DNA from: Pontibacter cellulosilyticus
GTDB taxonomy: Bacteria > Bacteroidota > Bacteroidia > Cytophagales > Hymenobacteraceae
Assembly (NCBI RefSeq): GCF_014306105.1
Contig: NZ_JACRVF010000005.1
Span: 310,001 to 374,000 of the forward strand
Direction: 5' to 3'
DNA length: 64,000 nt
Part shown: positions 52,584 to 61,236 of the stretch, one piece after another
How positions within the stretch are numbered: the stretch's first letter is position 1
Layout of the letters: each line of letters begins with the position of its first letter
Notes under the pieces: generated by a model
What the model was told of the DNA's origin: nothing
Seen by the model: only the letters and a program-made list of their open reading frames with translations
Database searches by the model: none
Translations under genes and position numbers: made by a program

Positions 52584-53255
52584 ATGAAGGCATTTATTTT
52601 ATCCCTGGTTTTAATGTCGTCTGTTGGTGTTACTACCCAGGCACAGAACACAGCTACGAAAGAGGCGAAAGCGTCTGAACAACTGCAAAATCAGTTTAAA
52701 AGCCTGAAAGATAACGCTAACAGTTACAGAGAAGGCAGCCGTGAATATAAAGTAGTTAGCGTAAGCGCCATGGATGCTTTCTGGAATAGCGTAGAAAGCA
52801 ACATTAAGGCTACCGAAACTAAGCTGGATAAAGCCAGAAGCGGTTCTAAAGAGGAACTGGAGCAAGCGCAGTCCAAAATAGATGCCCAGCAGGCACAGAT
52901 TGAGGCGCTGCAAAAAGACAATGCCTTGAAGGACGAGGAAGTAAAGAAAAGCGATAGCATCTCTGTTTTCGGTGTCCTGTATATTCCAAAGCAGGCTTTC
53001 GTGATCATGATGTTCTCTATTATCGGACTGTTGTTAGTGGTAGCTGCTGTTTTCTACTTCCAGTTTAAGAATAGCAAAGTAGTTACCGACCAAAAGAAGA
53101 GAGCTTACGACGAAATTGACGCTGAATTGCAGGAGGTAAAGAAAACTGCACGCGAGAAAGAACTTAAACTGAAGCGTGACCTGCAGACGGAGATGAACCG
53201 CATTGACGAACTGAACCAGGAAATAGCTGCCTTACAGAAAAAAGCAATGGCATAA
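52584..53255 (+). CDS. Exported single-pass coiled-coil protein of unknown function
   Basis: A 223-residue protein with a signal peptide (AFILSLVLMSSVGVTTQAQ). The periplasmic helical region has an FKSLKDNANSYREGSREYKVV motif. A coiled coil follows (about 75-125), then a membrane helix (ITSVFGVLYIPKQAFVIMM region, core IIGLLLVVAAVFYFQF), then a cytosolic coiled coil to the C-terminus (KKTAREKELKLKRDLQTEMN). Similar proteins occur in Hymenobacteraceae. I know no function, and nothing supports an enzyme label. The ATG at 52584 is preferred to a TTG four codons upstream. Confidence 0.75.
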   Translation: MKAFILSLVLMSSVGVTTQAQNTATKEAKASEQLQNQFKSLKDNANSYREGSREYKVVSVSAMDAFWNSVESNIKATETKLDKARSGSKEELEQAQSKIDAQQAQIEALQKDNALKDEEVKKSDSISVFGVLYIPKQAFVIMMFSIIGLLLVVAAVFYFQFKNSKVVTDQKKRAYDEIDAELQEVKKTAREKELKLKRDLQTEMNRIDELNQEIAALQKKAMA

Positions 53256-53278
53256 GGTATTCGAAGTATAAAAGAAGA

Positions 53279-53314
53279 AGCCCCGGAAAGTATAAAGCTC
53301 TCCGGGGCTTTTTG
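53279..53314 (+). terminator. Rho-independent terminator
   Basis: AAGCCCCGGA pairs with TCCGGGGCTT, followed by TTTG. The loop contains AAGTATAA. Confidence 0.9.
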
Positions 53315-53337
53315 TATTATACTCCCCCTCTTTACCC

Positions 53338-53421
53338 TGTCATTTCGAGCACAGCGAGAAATCTTTTTAAAATTTGTGCAGAAGGAATTTTATAGAGATC
53401 TCTCCTATCGTCGAGATGACA
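53338..53421. repeat. Degenerate inverted repeat, family C, copy 2
   Basis: TGTCATTTCGAGCACAGCG then AGAAATCT at 53338-53364 faces GAGATCTCTCCTATCGTCG then AGATGACA at 53396-53421. It has the same element type and total length as 44745-44828, but the arms have diverged. Confidence 0.75.
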
Positions 53422-53490
53422 ACTTACGTTTAGATGCATGTGATTATGCTAAGTTATTTTACACAAAAAGAATTGCATCTGAAACTTTTA

Positions 53491-53506
53491 ATCGTAATTT
53501 TACGAT
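53491..53506. promoter_or_regulatory. ArsR operator 1
   Basis: ATCGTAA-TT-TTACGAT is a perfect 7+7 palindrome 9 bases before the arsR start codon, placed for autorepression. A close copy precedes arsM at 53867. Confidence 0.78.
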
Positions 53507-53515
53507 AATAAAAAT

Positions 53516-53848
53516 ATGGGAGCTACAAAGACAGAAGAATTTACACTGGCCGACATTACGATAGCCAAATATGCGAAGGCGCTGGGACACCCGGCACGCA
53601 TTGCCATACTTCGCATTTTGTTGGAACGTACCTCCTGCATTTGCGGCGATATTGTGGAAGAACTCCCCTTGTCGCAGTCAACAGTATCGCAGCACCTGAA
53701 AGAGCTGAAAGAGGCGGGTTTGATAAAAGGTGACATTGAGGGCAAGAAAGTTTGCTACTGCATAGATGCCCAGGCCTGGAAAGAGGCACAGCAACTGCTA
53801 CAGGTAATGTTCGGCAAGTATAAGCCATGCGACACTAGCTGCTGCTAA
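53516..53848 (+). CDS. arsR: ArsR family arsenic-responsive repressor
   Basis: A 110-residue winged-helix repressor that leaves its operator when As(III) or Sb(III) binds. The recognition helix is [18 protein letters not shown]. Candidate metal thiols are Cys41 and Cys43 (RTSCICGDI), Cys80 and Cys82 (KVCYCID), and the C-terminal CDTSCC (105, 109, 110). It is first of four co-directional ars genes. The palindrome just before the start and its copy before arsM are the likely operators. Confidence 0.93.
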   Translation: MGATKTEEFTLADITIAKYAKALGHPARIAILRILLERTSCICGDIVEELPLSQSTVSQHLKELKEAGLIKGDIEGKKVCYCIDAQAWKEAQQLLQVMFGKYKPCDTSCC

Positions 53849-53866
53849 AAAAATTTGAGAAGATTA

Positions 53867-53882
53867 ATCGTAAAATACCGAT
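53867..53882. promoter_or_regulatory. ArsR operator 2, upstream of arsM
   Basis: ATCGTAAAATACCGAT matches operator 1 in its left half (ATCGTAA) and differs by one base in the right half (TACCGAT for TTACGAT). It lies in the 52 bp arsR-arsM gap, 19 bases before arsM. Confidence 0.65.
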
Positions 53883-53900
53883 AAATTAAATTTAGAAACT

Positions 53901-54746
53901 ATGAACAACGCAGAAGAATTAAAGAAGATCGTTCGCGAAAAGTATAGCGAAATAGCCAACCAGAGCAAAGACCAGAATGAGGCCTCATGCTGTGGCGCCA
54001 CAGGTTGCGGCACCGTAGATTACGCCATTTTTGCCGATAACTATACCGAGCTGGAAGGCTACAATGCAGATGCCGATTTAGGTTTAGGATGTGGCCTGCC
54101 AACAGAGTTTGCCCAGATTAAAAAAGGCAACACCGTGATAGACCTAGGCTCTGGCGCCGGCAACGATTGCTTTGTAGCCCGTGCTTTAGTAGGCGAAAAC
54201 GGAAAAGTAATAGGTGTGGACATGACAGAAGCCATGATCAAAAAAGCCCGTGAAAATGCTGACAAGCTGGGTTTTAACAATGTAGAGTTTCGCCAGGGTG
54301 AAATAGAGGACCTGCCAATTGCCGGCAACCGCGCCGATGTGGTGGTAAGCAACTGTGTACTGAATCTGGTACCAGACAAGCAGAAAGCATTTGCCGAGAC
54401 CTTCAGAGTACTGAAACCGGGTGGCCACTTCAGCATTTCGGACGTGGTGCTGGTGGGCGAGTTGCCAGAAGGACTTGTAAAAGCCAGCGAAATGTATGCA
54501 GGCTGTGTTTCCGGGGCAATACAGAAGGTAGATTACCTGCAGATCATACGTGAGGCTGGTTTTGAGAATATTACTATCCAGAAGGAGAAAGCCATTCAGG
54601 TGCCCGACGAGATTCTGCGCGATTACCTAAGCGAGGATGAAATAAAAGCTTTTAGAAACAGCAATACCGGCATTTTCAGCATCACAGTTTACGGCGATAA
54701 ACCAGCCGCCTCTGCTTGCTGCGAGCCTGGTGCCGGCTGCTGTTAA
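53901..54746 (+). CDS. arsM: Arsenite S-adenosylmethionine methyltransferase
   Basis: Methylates As(III) with SAM to methylated, partly volatile arsenicals. The 281-residue protein has the SAM loop VIDLGSGAGND (79-89) and the conserved arsenite-binding cysteines: Cys64 (LGLGCGLP), Cys152 (VSNCVLNLVPD) and Cys202 (YAGCVSGA). An N-terminal Cys pair lies at 30-31 with Cys36 (ASCCGATGCGTVDY). The tail ends CCEPGAGCC, adding further thiols. It lies between arsR and acr3, with a possible operator of its own. Confidence 0.95.
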   Translation: MNNAEELKKIVREKYSEIANQSKDQNEASCCGATGCGTVDYAIFADNYTELEGYNADADLGLGCGLPTEFAQIKKGNTVIDLGSGAGNDCFVARALVGENGKVIGVDMTEAMIKKARENADKLGFNNVEFRQGEIEDLPIAGNRADVVVSNCVLNLVPDKQKAFAETFRVLKPGGHFSISDVVLVGELPEGLVKASEMYAGCVSGAIQKVDYLQIIREAGFENITIQKEKAIQVPDEILRDYLSEDEIKAFRNSNTGIFSITVYGDKPAASACCEPGAGCC

Positions 54747-54775
54747 TAATTTATACTTTTATTAGCTGTTCACAG

Positions 54776-54820
54776 ACGATTGTCATCCCCCTTCAAAGGG
54801 GGCAGGGGGATGACAATCGT
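54776..54820. repeat. Perfect hairpin, family B, inside the ars operon
   Basis: ACGATTGTCATCCCCC pairs perfectly over 16 bp with GGGGGATGACAATCGT. An inner CTTCAAAGG loop links it to the elements at 12963 and 43153. It lies 29 bases after arsM and 30 bases before acr3. Confidence 0.85.
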
Positions 54821-54849
54821 TTAATAACAACAATCACCACAAACAACAC

Positions 54850-55929
54850 ATGGAACACTGCGCACCTGCACACAACCGGAAACGGCTTGGCTTTTTAGAT
54901 CGCTACCTTACCCTCTGGATTTTTCTAGCCATGCTGGTTGGGGTAGGTATAGGCTATTTTCTTCCTGAAAGCTCCGGCTATGTTAACTCCCTCTCCAGCG
55001 GCACAACAAACATACCCATTGCCATTGGCCTAATCCTGATGATGTACCCGCCGCTGGCAAAAGTAAATTACCGCCTGCTGCAGAAGGTATTTGGTAACGT
55101 GAAGGTGATTGGGTTGTCGCTGCTGCTGAACTGGGTGATTGGGCCGTTGCTCATGTTTATACTTGCTATTACCTTTCTGCGCGACTACCCCGAATACATG
55201 ACCGGGCTTATACTTATAGGTTTGGCGCGTTGCATTGCCATGGTGCTTGTCTGGAACGACCTTGCTGACGGCAGCCGGGAATATGCAGCCGGACTTGTGG
55301 CGTTGAACAGTATTTTCCAGGTATTTTTGTACAGCTTCTATGCCTGGCTTTTCATTACCAAACTACCACCACTTTTCGGTTTTGAAGGCGCCATTGTAGA
55401 CATATCCATTGGTGTGATTGCGGAAAGTGTGGCCATATACCTGGGTATTCCGTTTCTGGCTGGTGCGCTGAGCCGGATTATACTTGTGCCGCTTAAAGGC
55501 CAGGAGTGGTACCAGACCAAATTCATACCTGCCATCTCCCCTATTACGCTCATTGCGCTGCTGTTTACCATATTGGTTATGTTTAGCTTAAAAGGCGAGC
55601 TTATTGTAAGTATACCTTTTGATGTGCTGCGCATAGCCGTGCCGCTGGTGATATACTTTGCTATCATGTTTTTGGTAAGCTTCTTTTTTGGCAAGGCGGC
55701 AGGTGCCAACTACTCAGAGAACGCATCGGTGGCCTTTACTGCCGCAGGCAATAACTTTGAGTTGGCTATTGCAGTGGCTATTGCCGTGTTCGGCATCAAC
55801 TCCGGCGAGGCCTTTGCCGGTGTGGTAGGCCCCTTGGTAGAGGTGCCTGCCCTAATTGCCCTAGTAAATGTAGCCTTCTGGCTCAGAAAGAGATTATACA
55901 CGAATCAAACCACCTCCGAAATAGCATGA
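54850..55929 (+). CDS. acr3: ACR3 family arsenite efflux transporter
   Basis: A 359-residue membrane protein with ten hydrophobic helices that exports As(III). Family motifs are [17 protein letters not shown] at the start, [12 protein letters not shown], the conserved Cys in [16 protein letters not shown] (needed in characterised Acr3) and [18 protein letters not shown] with the conserved Glu. The final stop overlaps the ArsC-like start by 4 bp. It belongs to Acr3, not to the ArsB family. Confidence 0.95.
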   Translation: MEHCAPAHNRKRLGFLDRYLTLWIFLAMLVGVGIGYFLPESSGYVNSLSSGTTNIPIAIGLILMMYPPLAKVNYRLLQKVFGNVKVIGLSLLLNWVIGPLLMFILAITFLRDYPEYMTGLILIGLARCIAMVLVWNDLADGSREYAAGLVALNSIFQVFLYSFYAWLFITKLPPLFGFEGAIVDISIGVIAESVAIYLGIPFLAGALSRIILVPLKGQEWYQTKFIPAISPITLIALLFTILVMFSLKGELIVSIPFDVLRIAVPLVIYFAIMFLVSFFFGKAAGANYSENASVAFTAAGNNFELAIAVAIAVFGINSGEAFAGVVGPLVEVPALIALVNVAFWLRKRLYTNQTTSEIA

Positions 55930-56543
55930 GCTTACTACCTGCACTCGCCAAAACCACAGAGCAGCTCACACAGAGCTTTGACCTGGTACCTGCTGAAAGG
56001 AAAGAACTGCTGCAACAGCTCAGTAGCTACATCCGGAAGAAGACAGAGGCAGACCAGCCAGTAGCCTTGGTTTTTATCTGTACACACAACTCTCGCCGCA
56101 GCCATATATCTCAGCTTTGGGCACAGGCTGCCGCTGCACACTTTTCCATCGATAAGGTGACCACTTATTCCGGAGGCACAGAGGCTACTGCCTTCTACCC
56201 TGCGGCAGTAAAAGCGATGCAGCAAGTTGGCTTCGAAATTCAGAAAAACGAGGAGAAGCAGAATCCAGAGTATAAAGTAACGTATGCTGCCGACAAGACT
56301 CCTGTAGAGGTATGGTCTAAAAAGTTTGATGATTCGGCAAACCCTGCATCAGGTTTCTGCGCCATCATGACCTGCTCTGATGCCGACGGCAACTGCCCCT
56401 TTGTACCAGGCGCGGAGCAACGCATTGCCATCACCTACGAAGATCCAAAAGCATCAGACGGCACAGCCGCGCAGGACGAAGTATACCTGGAAAGGGCCCT
56501 GCAAATAGGCCGTGAAATGCTGTTTGCCTTCAGCAAAGTATAA
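55926..56543 (+). CDS. arsC: Arsenate reductase-like low-molecular-weight phosphatase
   Basis: A 205-residue protein with a short helical N-terminal extension. An LMW-phosphatase/thioredoxin-type ArsC domain follows. The P-loop is Cys52-THNSR-Arg58-Ser ([11 protein letters not shown]). The later Cys in [24 protein letters not shown] may take part in reduction, and an aspartate in ITYEDPKA is the likely general acid. It converts arsenate to arsenite for Acr3 and ArsM. The ATGA overlap with acr3 shows coupling. The name follows context and the P-loop. Confidence 0.85.
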   Translation: MSLLPALAKTTEQLTQSFDLVPAERKELLQQLSSYIRKKTEADQPVALVFICTHNSRRSHISQLWAQAAAAHFSIDKVTTYSGGTEATAFYPAAVKAMQQVGFEIQKNEEKQNPEYKVTYAADKTPVEVWSKKFDDSANPASGFCAIMTCSDADGNCPFVPGAEQRIAITYEDPKASDGTAAQDEVYLERALQIGREMLFAFSKV

Positions 56544-56555
56544 CTCCACACAAAC

Positions 56556-56594
56556 AAAAGAGGCGGCTCACAAATCATGTGGCCGCCTCTTTTC
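56556..56594. terminator. Bidirectional terminator of the ars operon
   Basis: AAAAGAGGCGGC pairs with GCCGCCTCTTTT over 12 bp. It lies between the arsC-like and YceI genes, which converge. Confidence 0.9.
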
Positions 56595-56608
56595 AATTTA
56601 TATTTTAC

Positions 56609-57145
56609 TTACGCCTGCTTTACCAGCTGAATTTCGGCGTTTAACTTAATCTCGTCGCTTACTACTACACTACCCGCCTCAGTTACTGCGCTCCAGGTTA
56701 AACCATAGTCTTTACGGTTTATTTTACCTGTTACTGTAAAGCCGGCTTTTGTCTGGCCGTAAGGGTCTACTACAATACCGCCAAACTCCACATTAACAGT
56801 AACCGGTTTGGTTGTACCACGAATGGTCAGGTCGCCGTTCAGTTTATACTCATCATCCGAAACCTTATCGAAGCCTTTACCCTCGAAACGCACCTGCTCA
56901 TGATTTGCCGCATCAAAGAAGTCCTCTGACTTAAGGTGCGTATCACGCTGCTCGTTATTTGTGTTTATAGAGTCTACATCAGCTGTAAAAAGAACTTTAG
57001 ATGCCTTTGTAAAATCATCATCTTCAGTCTCTACCTCCACGTTAAACTTCTGAAAATAACCTGTTACAGTTGTGATCATCAGGTGTTTTACTTTAAACTG
57101 AACTTCGCTGTGCGCCGGATCCACCGACCATTTAGTAGTTGCCAT
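56609..57145 (-). CDS. YceI family protein
   Basis: A 178-residue lipocalin-like beta-barrel protein. The YceI outline is KWSVDPAHSEVQFKVKHLMI at the N-terminus, RDTHLKSEDFFDAANH, LTIRGTTKPVTVNVEFGG and the final LNAEIQLV. Family members bind polyisoprenoid lipids. No signal peptide is present, so this copy is predicted to be cytosolic. The 200 bp upstream has no exact minus-7 element. Confidence 0.92.
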   Translation of the reverse strand: MATTKWSVDPAHSEVQFKVKHLMITTVTGYFQKFNVEVETEDDDFTKASKVLFTADVDSINTNNEQRDTHLKSEDFFDAANHEQVRFEGKGFDKVSDDEYKLNGDLTIRGTTKPVTVNVEFGGIVVDPYGQTKAGFTVTGKINRKDYGLTWSAVTEAGSVVVSDEIKLNAEIQLVKQA

Positions 57146-57348
57146 ATCTGTATATTTTTAATTAATGTTTATGATCTAAGCTATACTTCGTAAAAAGTTA
57201 GATGTTCTTTCGATACGGAAAAGAACACTTTACAAGTATGTACATCAAATGTATATACATATAATATACCAAACAAGTTTCATCTATACTTTTTATCTTC
57301 CTGAACATTATAAGAGTATACACTATCTGGCTCAGCCTTTAACCTACA

Positions 57349-58098
57349 ATGACAGCATACTATAATACTTTTGCGTTTGGAGAGTTAAGAAGATGGCAGG
57401 AGGAAATGCAGCAGTCTCCTACTTTTCTGAATGCAGTAGCCCGAAAACTGCAGTACAAAATAAACAGCTATATACCGGACAGAATACATGCAGCCATAAC
57501 TGCCACCATTAAGCAGATGACCCGTGCTATGCTTTTCGGGGCCGGAATAGTAACCACAAAGCCACTGGAGGGTTTAAATCTGCAGCAAAGAGAGCTGATG
57601 GTGCTGGAACGGATAAAATTTTATCAAAATGCAGCTGCCGCTGAGGGAGGTGTCACTGGGGCCGGCGGTATACTTTTGGGTCTGGCAGATTTCCCGCTGC
57701 TGCTTAGCCTGAAGCTAAAACTGCTCTTCGAGATCTCTGCCCTTTACGGCTACGATGCCTTCGATTACCGGGAGCGCGTGTACCTGCTGCACATTTTCCA
57801 GCTTGCCTTCAGCAGCCACGAGCACCGCCGCGATGTATACCTGCAAATGGCTGATTGGGAAACTCAAAAGCTGCACCTGCCTGAGGATATCAACGAGTTT
57901 AACTGGCGCGCCTTTCAGCAGGAATACCGCGATTACATAGACCTGGCAAAAATGGCACAGATGATTCCTATAATCGGGGCACCAGTTGGAGCAGTGGTAA
58001 ACTATCGGCTGATAAAAAAGCTGGGTACTACTGCCATGAATGCCTACCGTATGCGCTGGAAAGAGCAGCAGTTGCTAAACGCTTCGCCTCAGCACTAG
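57349..58098 (+). CDS. EcsC family protein
   Basis: A 249-residue protein of the EcsC family. A glycine-rich hydrophobic hairpin lies at GGVTGAGGILLGLADFPLLLSLKLK (in part). Then come ISALYGYDAFDYRERVYLLHIFQLAF and IPIIGAPVGAVVNYRLI, the family core with a second Gly-rich loop. EcsC proteins are membrane-associated and their function is unknown. It sits alone, convergent with the anti-sigma/barrel gene. Confidence 0.87.
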   Translation: MTAYYNTFAFGELRRWQEEMQQSPTFLNAVARKLQYKINSYIPDRIHAAITATIKQMTRAMLFGAGIVTTKPLEGLNLQQRELMVLERIKFYQNAAAAEGGVTGAGGILLGLADFPLLLSLKLKLLFEISALYGYDAFDYRERVYLLHIFQLAFSSHEHRRDVYLQMADWETQKLHLPEDINEFNWRAFQQEYRDYIDLAKMAQMIPIIGAPVGAVVNYRLIKKLGTTAMNAYRMRWKEQQLLNASPQH

Positions 58099-58104
58099 TA
58101 AGTT

Positions 58105-59601
58105 CTACCAACCAAGGCTTCTTCTCACCTGCAGGTTCACACCTAACGTATAAGGCCGCAGCCCAAATGGTTCCCGCTCTTTAAAGGTAGATCCCAGGAA
58201 GTAATTCAGTGCCGGCATAACCGTTAGCTCATACTTAGGGTGCAAAGCCACATTGTAGCCTACACCTACCTGCAGGTTATAGTTAGACTGTTCCAGTATG
58301 TTGTTCTTGTCCGGGAATACAATAGTTTCTATCCATTCGCCATTTCTGTACTCCTTGGTCTCCCCTCTCAGTAGTAGGTTCATGCCACCTGCGAACGATA
58401 CATTCAGTCGGGTGCGCAGGGTTTCTAAAAAGTAGTAGTTCACGCCAAGTCTCAGGCCACCATAAGTATAAGAGCTAACCAGTTGGCGGTCTTCTGTAAC
58501 CTGAATGGCCTCCACCATTATTTTCCCATCTGCAGTCTGCCGCATGACGCTGCCTCCTACTTCGCCTAAAGTATAAGTATAATCCACGTTCTCCTTCAGG
58601 TTTACCACAGATAAGCCGGTTTCTAAAGTAAGTTTTGATTTGATGGCTTTGCTTACACTTATACCTGCTTCGTAGCCCATCCGCTCTGGGTCTAACTGGC
58701 TTTTGGTATTGAGACGCGTGATCAAGACATCATCCTCGGCGTTTGGTGTGAACTTACGGAAAGCGTAGCGCGGTGCAAAATAAGCTCCTACAGCCCAACC
58801 TGATGGATTGCTTAGTGTAGGTTTCTCCTTTTTCGGTTTCGCGGCGGGCTTCTGCTCCTGGCTACTAGAGTCTGTAGCAACAGTTGTGGCAACAGAATCT
58901 GCTGCAGCCAAGGGTAGTATTTCTGTTGCAGCCTCACCTGTTCTGGCGCTGTCAGGCATAGCAGAAACTGCTGGCTTAACAGGCTCCGCAAATACTATCT
59001 CTTTTTCCTTTTTTAGCGTATCCTGGGCTGTGGCTAACGAATACATCTCCTGTCTTTCGACAGTTGATCTTTTAAGAGTTACAGAATCTACAGGAGTTGC
59101 TGACACGCTTATATTTATACCTGATGCCTTGGGCTTATATATTCTTGTTCTCTCTTTTACGCTGCCTAGCGTTTCAGGCGTTGCTGTTGATATTGCTGTT
59201 TTAGGTGCTTGTGCTGTTACTCTAAGCCTTACCCTGCTTTCTGTACTGCTGGTGTTTTCTGCAGGGTTGTTTGGCTGTATAACTCTACGTGCCCGTGGTG
59301 CAGGTTTATACTTTGCAGCTTCCTGTTGTGGCTGTGATACTTCTTTTTCTGCAGCAGCTGTAACTTCACCTGCTGCCGTATATTCTGTTGCTGCAGGTTC
59401 TGCTTTTTTATCAAGTATAAAGTATACTCCTATGCCGGTCAGAAGCAGCAGCAGGATGGCTCCGAACCACCATATAGGGCGCCAGGATCTATCCGGCGGC
59501 TGTATCTCTGCTTTAATGCTCTTCCATCCGTCAGCAGGGGGCTCCTGTTCGAGCTCCAGCAGCTTACGCCGTATTTCTTCCAGTTCTTTGTCTGTCAGCA
59601 T
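58105..59601 (-). CDS. Fusion of anti-sigma-like cytosolic domain, membrane helix, disordered linker and beta-barrel domain
   Basis: A 498-residue protein. Residues 1-40 (KLLELEQEPPADGWKSIKAEI) resemble anti-sigma-like N-terminal segments of Bacteroidota. A membrane helix follows (43-63). About 200 Ala/Thr/Pro/Lys-rich residues form a long linker. From about 270 an outer-membrane beta-barrel-type domain runs to the end (GWAVGAYFAPRYAFRKF ... PYTLGVNLQVRRSLGW). It overlaps the ECF sigma gene by 7 bp. If topology is as predicted, one chain reaches from cytosol to outer membrane and could relay envelope state to the sigma factor. That role is inferred. Confidence 0.75.
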   Translation of the reverse strand: MLTDKELEEIRRKLLELEQEPPADGWKSIKAEIQPPDRSWRPIWWFGAILLLLLTGIGVYFILDKKAEPAATEYTAAGEVTAAAEKEVSQPQQEAAKYKPAPRARRVIQPNNPAENTSSTESRVRLRVTAQAPKTAISTATPETLGSVKERTRIYKPKASGINISVSATPVDSVTLKRSTVERQEMYSLATAQDTLKKEKEIVFAEPVKPAVSAMPDSARTGEAATEILPLAAADSVATTVATDSSSQEQKPAAKPKKEKPTLSNPSGWAVGAYFAPRYAFRKFTPNAEDDVLITRLNTKSQLDPERMGYEAGISVSKAIKSKLTLETGLSVVNLKENVDYTYTLGEVGGSVMRQTADGKIMVEAIQVTEDRQLVSSYTYGGLRLGVNYYFLETLRTRLNVSFAGGMNLLLRGETKEYRNGEWIETIVFPDKNNILEQSNYNLQVGVGYNVALHPKYELTVMPALNYFLGSTFKEREPFGLRPYTLGVNLQVRRSLGW

Positions 59602-60137
59602 TGCTCAGATATTGAAAATTTTAACAGCGTCTTCTTTAAATGGCTTTTAGCCTTGGCCAACTGTGATTTAGAGGTACCCTCCGCTATGTTCAGCATCTCG
59701 GCTATTTCGCGGTGGTTGTAACCTTCTATCACATACAGGTTAAATATTACCCGGTATCCCTCGGGCAACTGGTTTATCAGCAGCAACAGTTCCTGGCTGT
59801 TTATCTGACTCAAAATGTCCTCGCCAGAGGGTGCGCTCTCTTCTATGGTGCTGTAGTCTAGCTGCTCTTGGTACTTTTTATTTTTATGGTAATGGTTAAT
59901 GGCTGTATTCACAAATATGCGGCGCACCCAGCCTTCAAAGGAACCGCCGCTGTACATATTTATACTTTTAAAAACCTTTACGAAAGCCTCATGAAAAATA
60001 TCCTCGGCCTCGAATCTGGAGTTGGTGTAGCGTACACAAACTGCCATCATCCGACGCGAGTACAACTGGTAAAGCTTCTCCTGGAAAGACGCCTTATCCT
60101 GCTTACAACCCTCTATAATTTCTTCCTCGGTGTACAC
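59595..60137 (-). CDS. ECF-family RNA polymerase sigma factor
   Basis: A 180-residue sigma-70 family factor with only regions 2 and 4. Region 2 has AEDIFHEAFVKVFKSINMYSG with the WVRRIFVNTAINHYHK helix. Region 4 has GYRVIFNLYVIEGYNHREIAEMLNIAEGTSKSQLAKAKSHLKK (in parts). The start is GTG at 60137, directly after an in-frame stop codon (TAA GAG GTG). It is coupled to the anti-sigma/barrel fusion by a 7 bp overlap. Confidence 0.93.
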   Translation of the reverse strand: MYTEEEIIEGCKQDKASFQEKLYQLYSRRMMAVCVRYTNSRFEAEDIFHEAFVKVFKSINMYSGGSFEGWVRRIFVNTAINHYHKNKKYQEQLDYSTIEESAPSGEDILSQINSQELLLLINQLPEGYRVIFNLYVIEGYNHREIAEMLNIAEGTSKSQLAKAKSHLKKTLLKFSISEQC

Positions 60138-60273
60138 CTCTTACCAATTACACTATACTTTTTGCACAATGCGCTCTCAATACTACAGCCAGTTAAACAA
60201 CAGCACTTCTTATGTTAATTTCCCGGCTTACAGCAGCCTTTCCGCAACCGGAGCAGGCACTTAGTTCTTTAGG

Positions 60274-60978
60274 CTACTCTACTGTTATCCGAACCTCCGC
60301 TTCCAGGTATTTGTCGGTACTACTCCCGGTATACCCATTGGGATAAAATTTGTATGTAAAGGAATCAACACCCACAAACCCTTTAGCAGGAGTATAGATC
60401 CACACATCATTCTTCCATCCTTCAAAGTAATTAACATACCTTACCGTACCTCTTGAAGGTGCATTATAATAAGCTGCCACACTAGGTGAGGGGCAGATAA
60501 TATCATTTACAAACATCCTGATTTCTACTGGCTTGTCTCGTTTTGTTTTAACAAAGTCGGGCTGTATTGTAGTAGTGCAGTTAGCAGGATCAACTGGTTC
60601 TTCTACAATAAGCTTGATTTTGGCCGTTTTGCAGGTCTGTCCGCTGCAAACCTGGTAGGTAAGGCTGTCTGTACCTACAAAACCGGGGTTAGGTCTGTAC
60701 CCCATTGTCCCCTCAATCCCGTCAAAGTTTGCTACAAGTGTTCCATTTATCGGGGTGCTATAGGTCTTTTTATCAAACGATACTATTGTATCATTCGCCT
60801 CGCTGTGCACCCTGCTTGTTTTGTTGTTGTACACATACAGGTTATCCGGGTGGATCTTTAAATCTCCTCCAAAAGAAACTGGAACAACGTCTTCTTCAAA
60901 CTGATCGCAGGCGGCAAAACATCCTATGCAGGCAACCAGAAGCAGTATTGCTTTCATACTTATGGGTAATCGATTCAT
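60274..60978 (-). CDS. Lipoprotein with two cadherin/Ig-like (Big_9-type) repeats
   Basis: A 234-residue lipoprotein with signal ending CFAAC. Two beta-sandwich modules follow, each ending in the same phrase: NPGFVGTDSLTYQVCSG and AKGFVGVDSFTYKFYPNG. Such repeats build surface or adhesive proteins. A second ATG seven codons in (60957) is the better start for the signal peptide. No partner gene is evident. Confidence 0.82.
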   Translation of the reverse strand: MNRLPISMKAILLLVACIGCFAACDQFEEDVVPVSFGGDLKIHPDNLYVYNNKTSRVHSEANDTIVSFDKKTYSTPINGTLVANFDGIEGTMGYRPNPGFVGTDSLTYQVCSGQTCKTAKIKLIVEEPVDPANCTTTIQPDFVKTKRDKPVEIRMFVNDIICPSPSVAAYYNAPSRGTVRYVNYFEGWKNDVWIYTPAKGFVGVDSFTYKFYPNGYTGSSTDKYLEAEVRITVE

Positions 60979-61236
60979 AGCTGTAGATTATCTTTGTTTA
61001 ATGCTTGTACCGGTAAGACCAAGCTTCTGAAAAAAGGGTTGCCTTGCTCAAAAAAACTTTTGAAGATAAGTATAAAACACAGACGCATAGCTGCTAACAC
61101 ACAAAAATCCTGTTGCTATGGCTTAAAAATTGTCGTTATACTTAACGCTGCACCTGATTTTGAAAAACTCACCTCTATATAGGCTCTCAAGTTTTTGTAT
61201 CTTGCCCTATAACATCTCAAATCAAAGTATAACCAG
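60979..61236. other. Intergenic region with an orphan minus-7 element
   Basis: TATCTTTG at 60989-60996 (plus strand) is an exact TAnnTTTG match. It lies about 240 bp before the PLD-like start, so it may drive a long leader or a short RNA. There is no other feature. Confidence 0.35.

Noticed and set aside
53376..53564. 62-codon frame before arsR
   Set aside because: It begins in a repeat arm and runs through the arsR operator and start. It shows no protein character.
58808..59650. 280-codon plus-strand frame opposite the anti-sigma/barrel gene
   Set aside because: It is the mirror of the Ala/Thr-rich linker, which lacks stop codons on the other strand. The minus-strand protein has clear domains and operon context.
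60989..60996. Exact TATCTTTG as the promoter of the PLD-like gene
   Set aside because: It lies about 240 bases from the start codon, and an 8-base element of this kind is expected by chance now and then. It is kept only as a note on the intergenic region.
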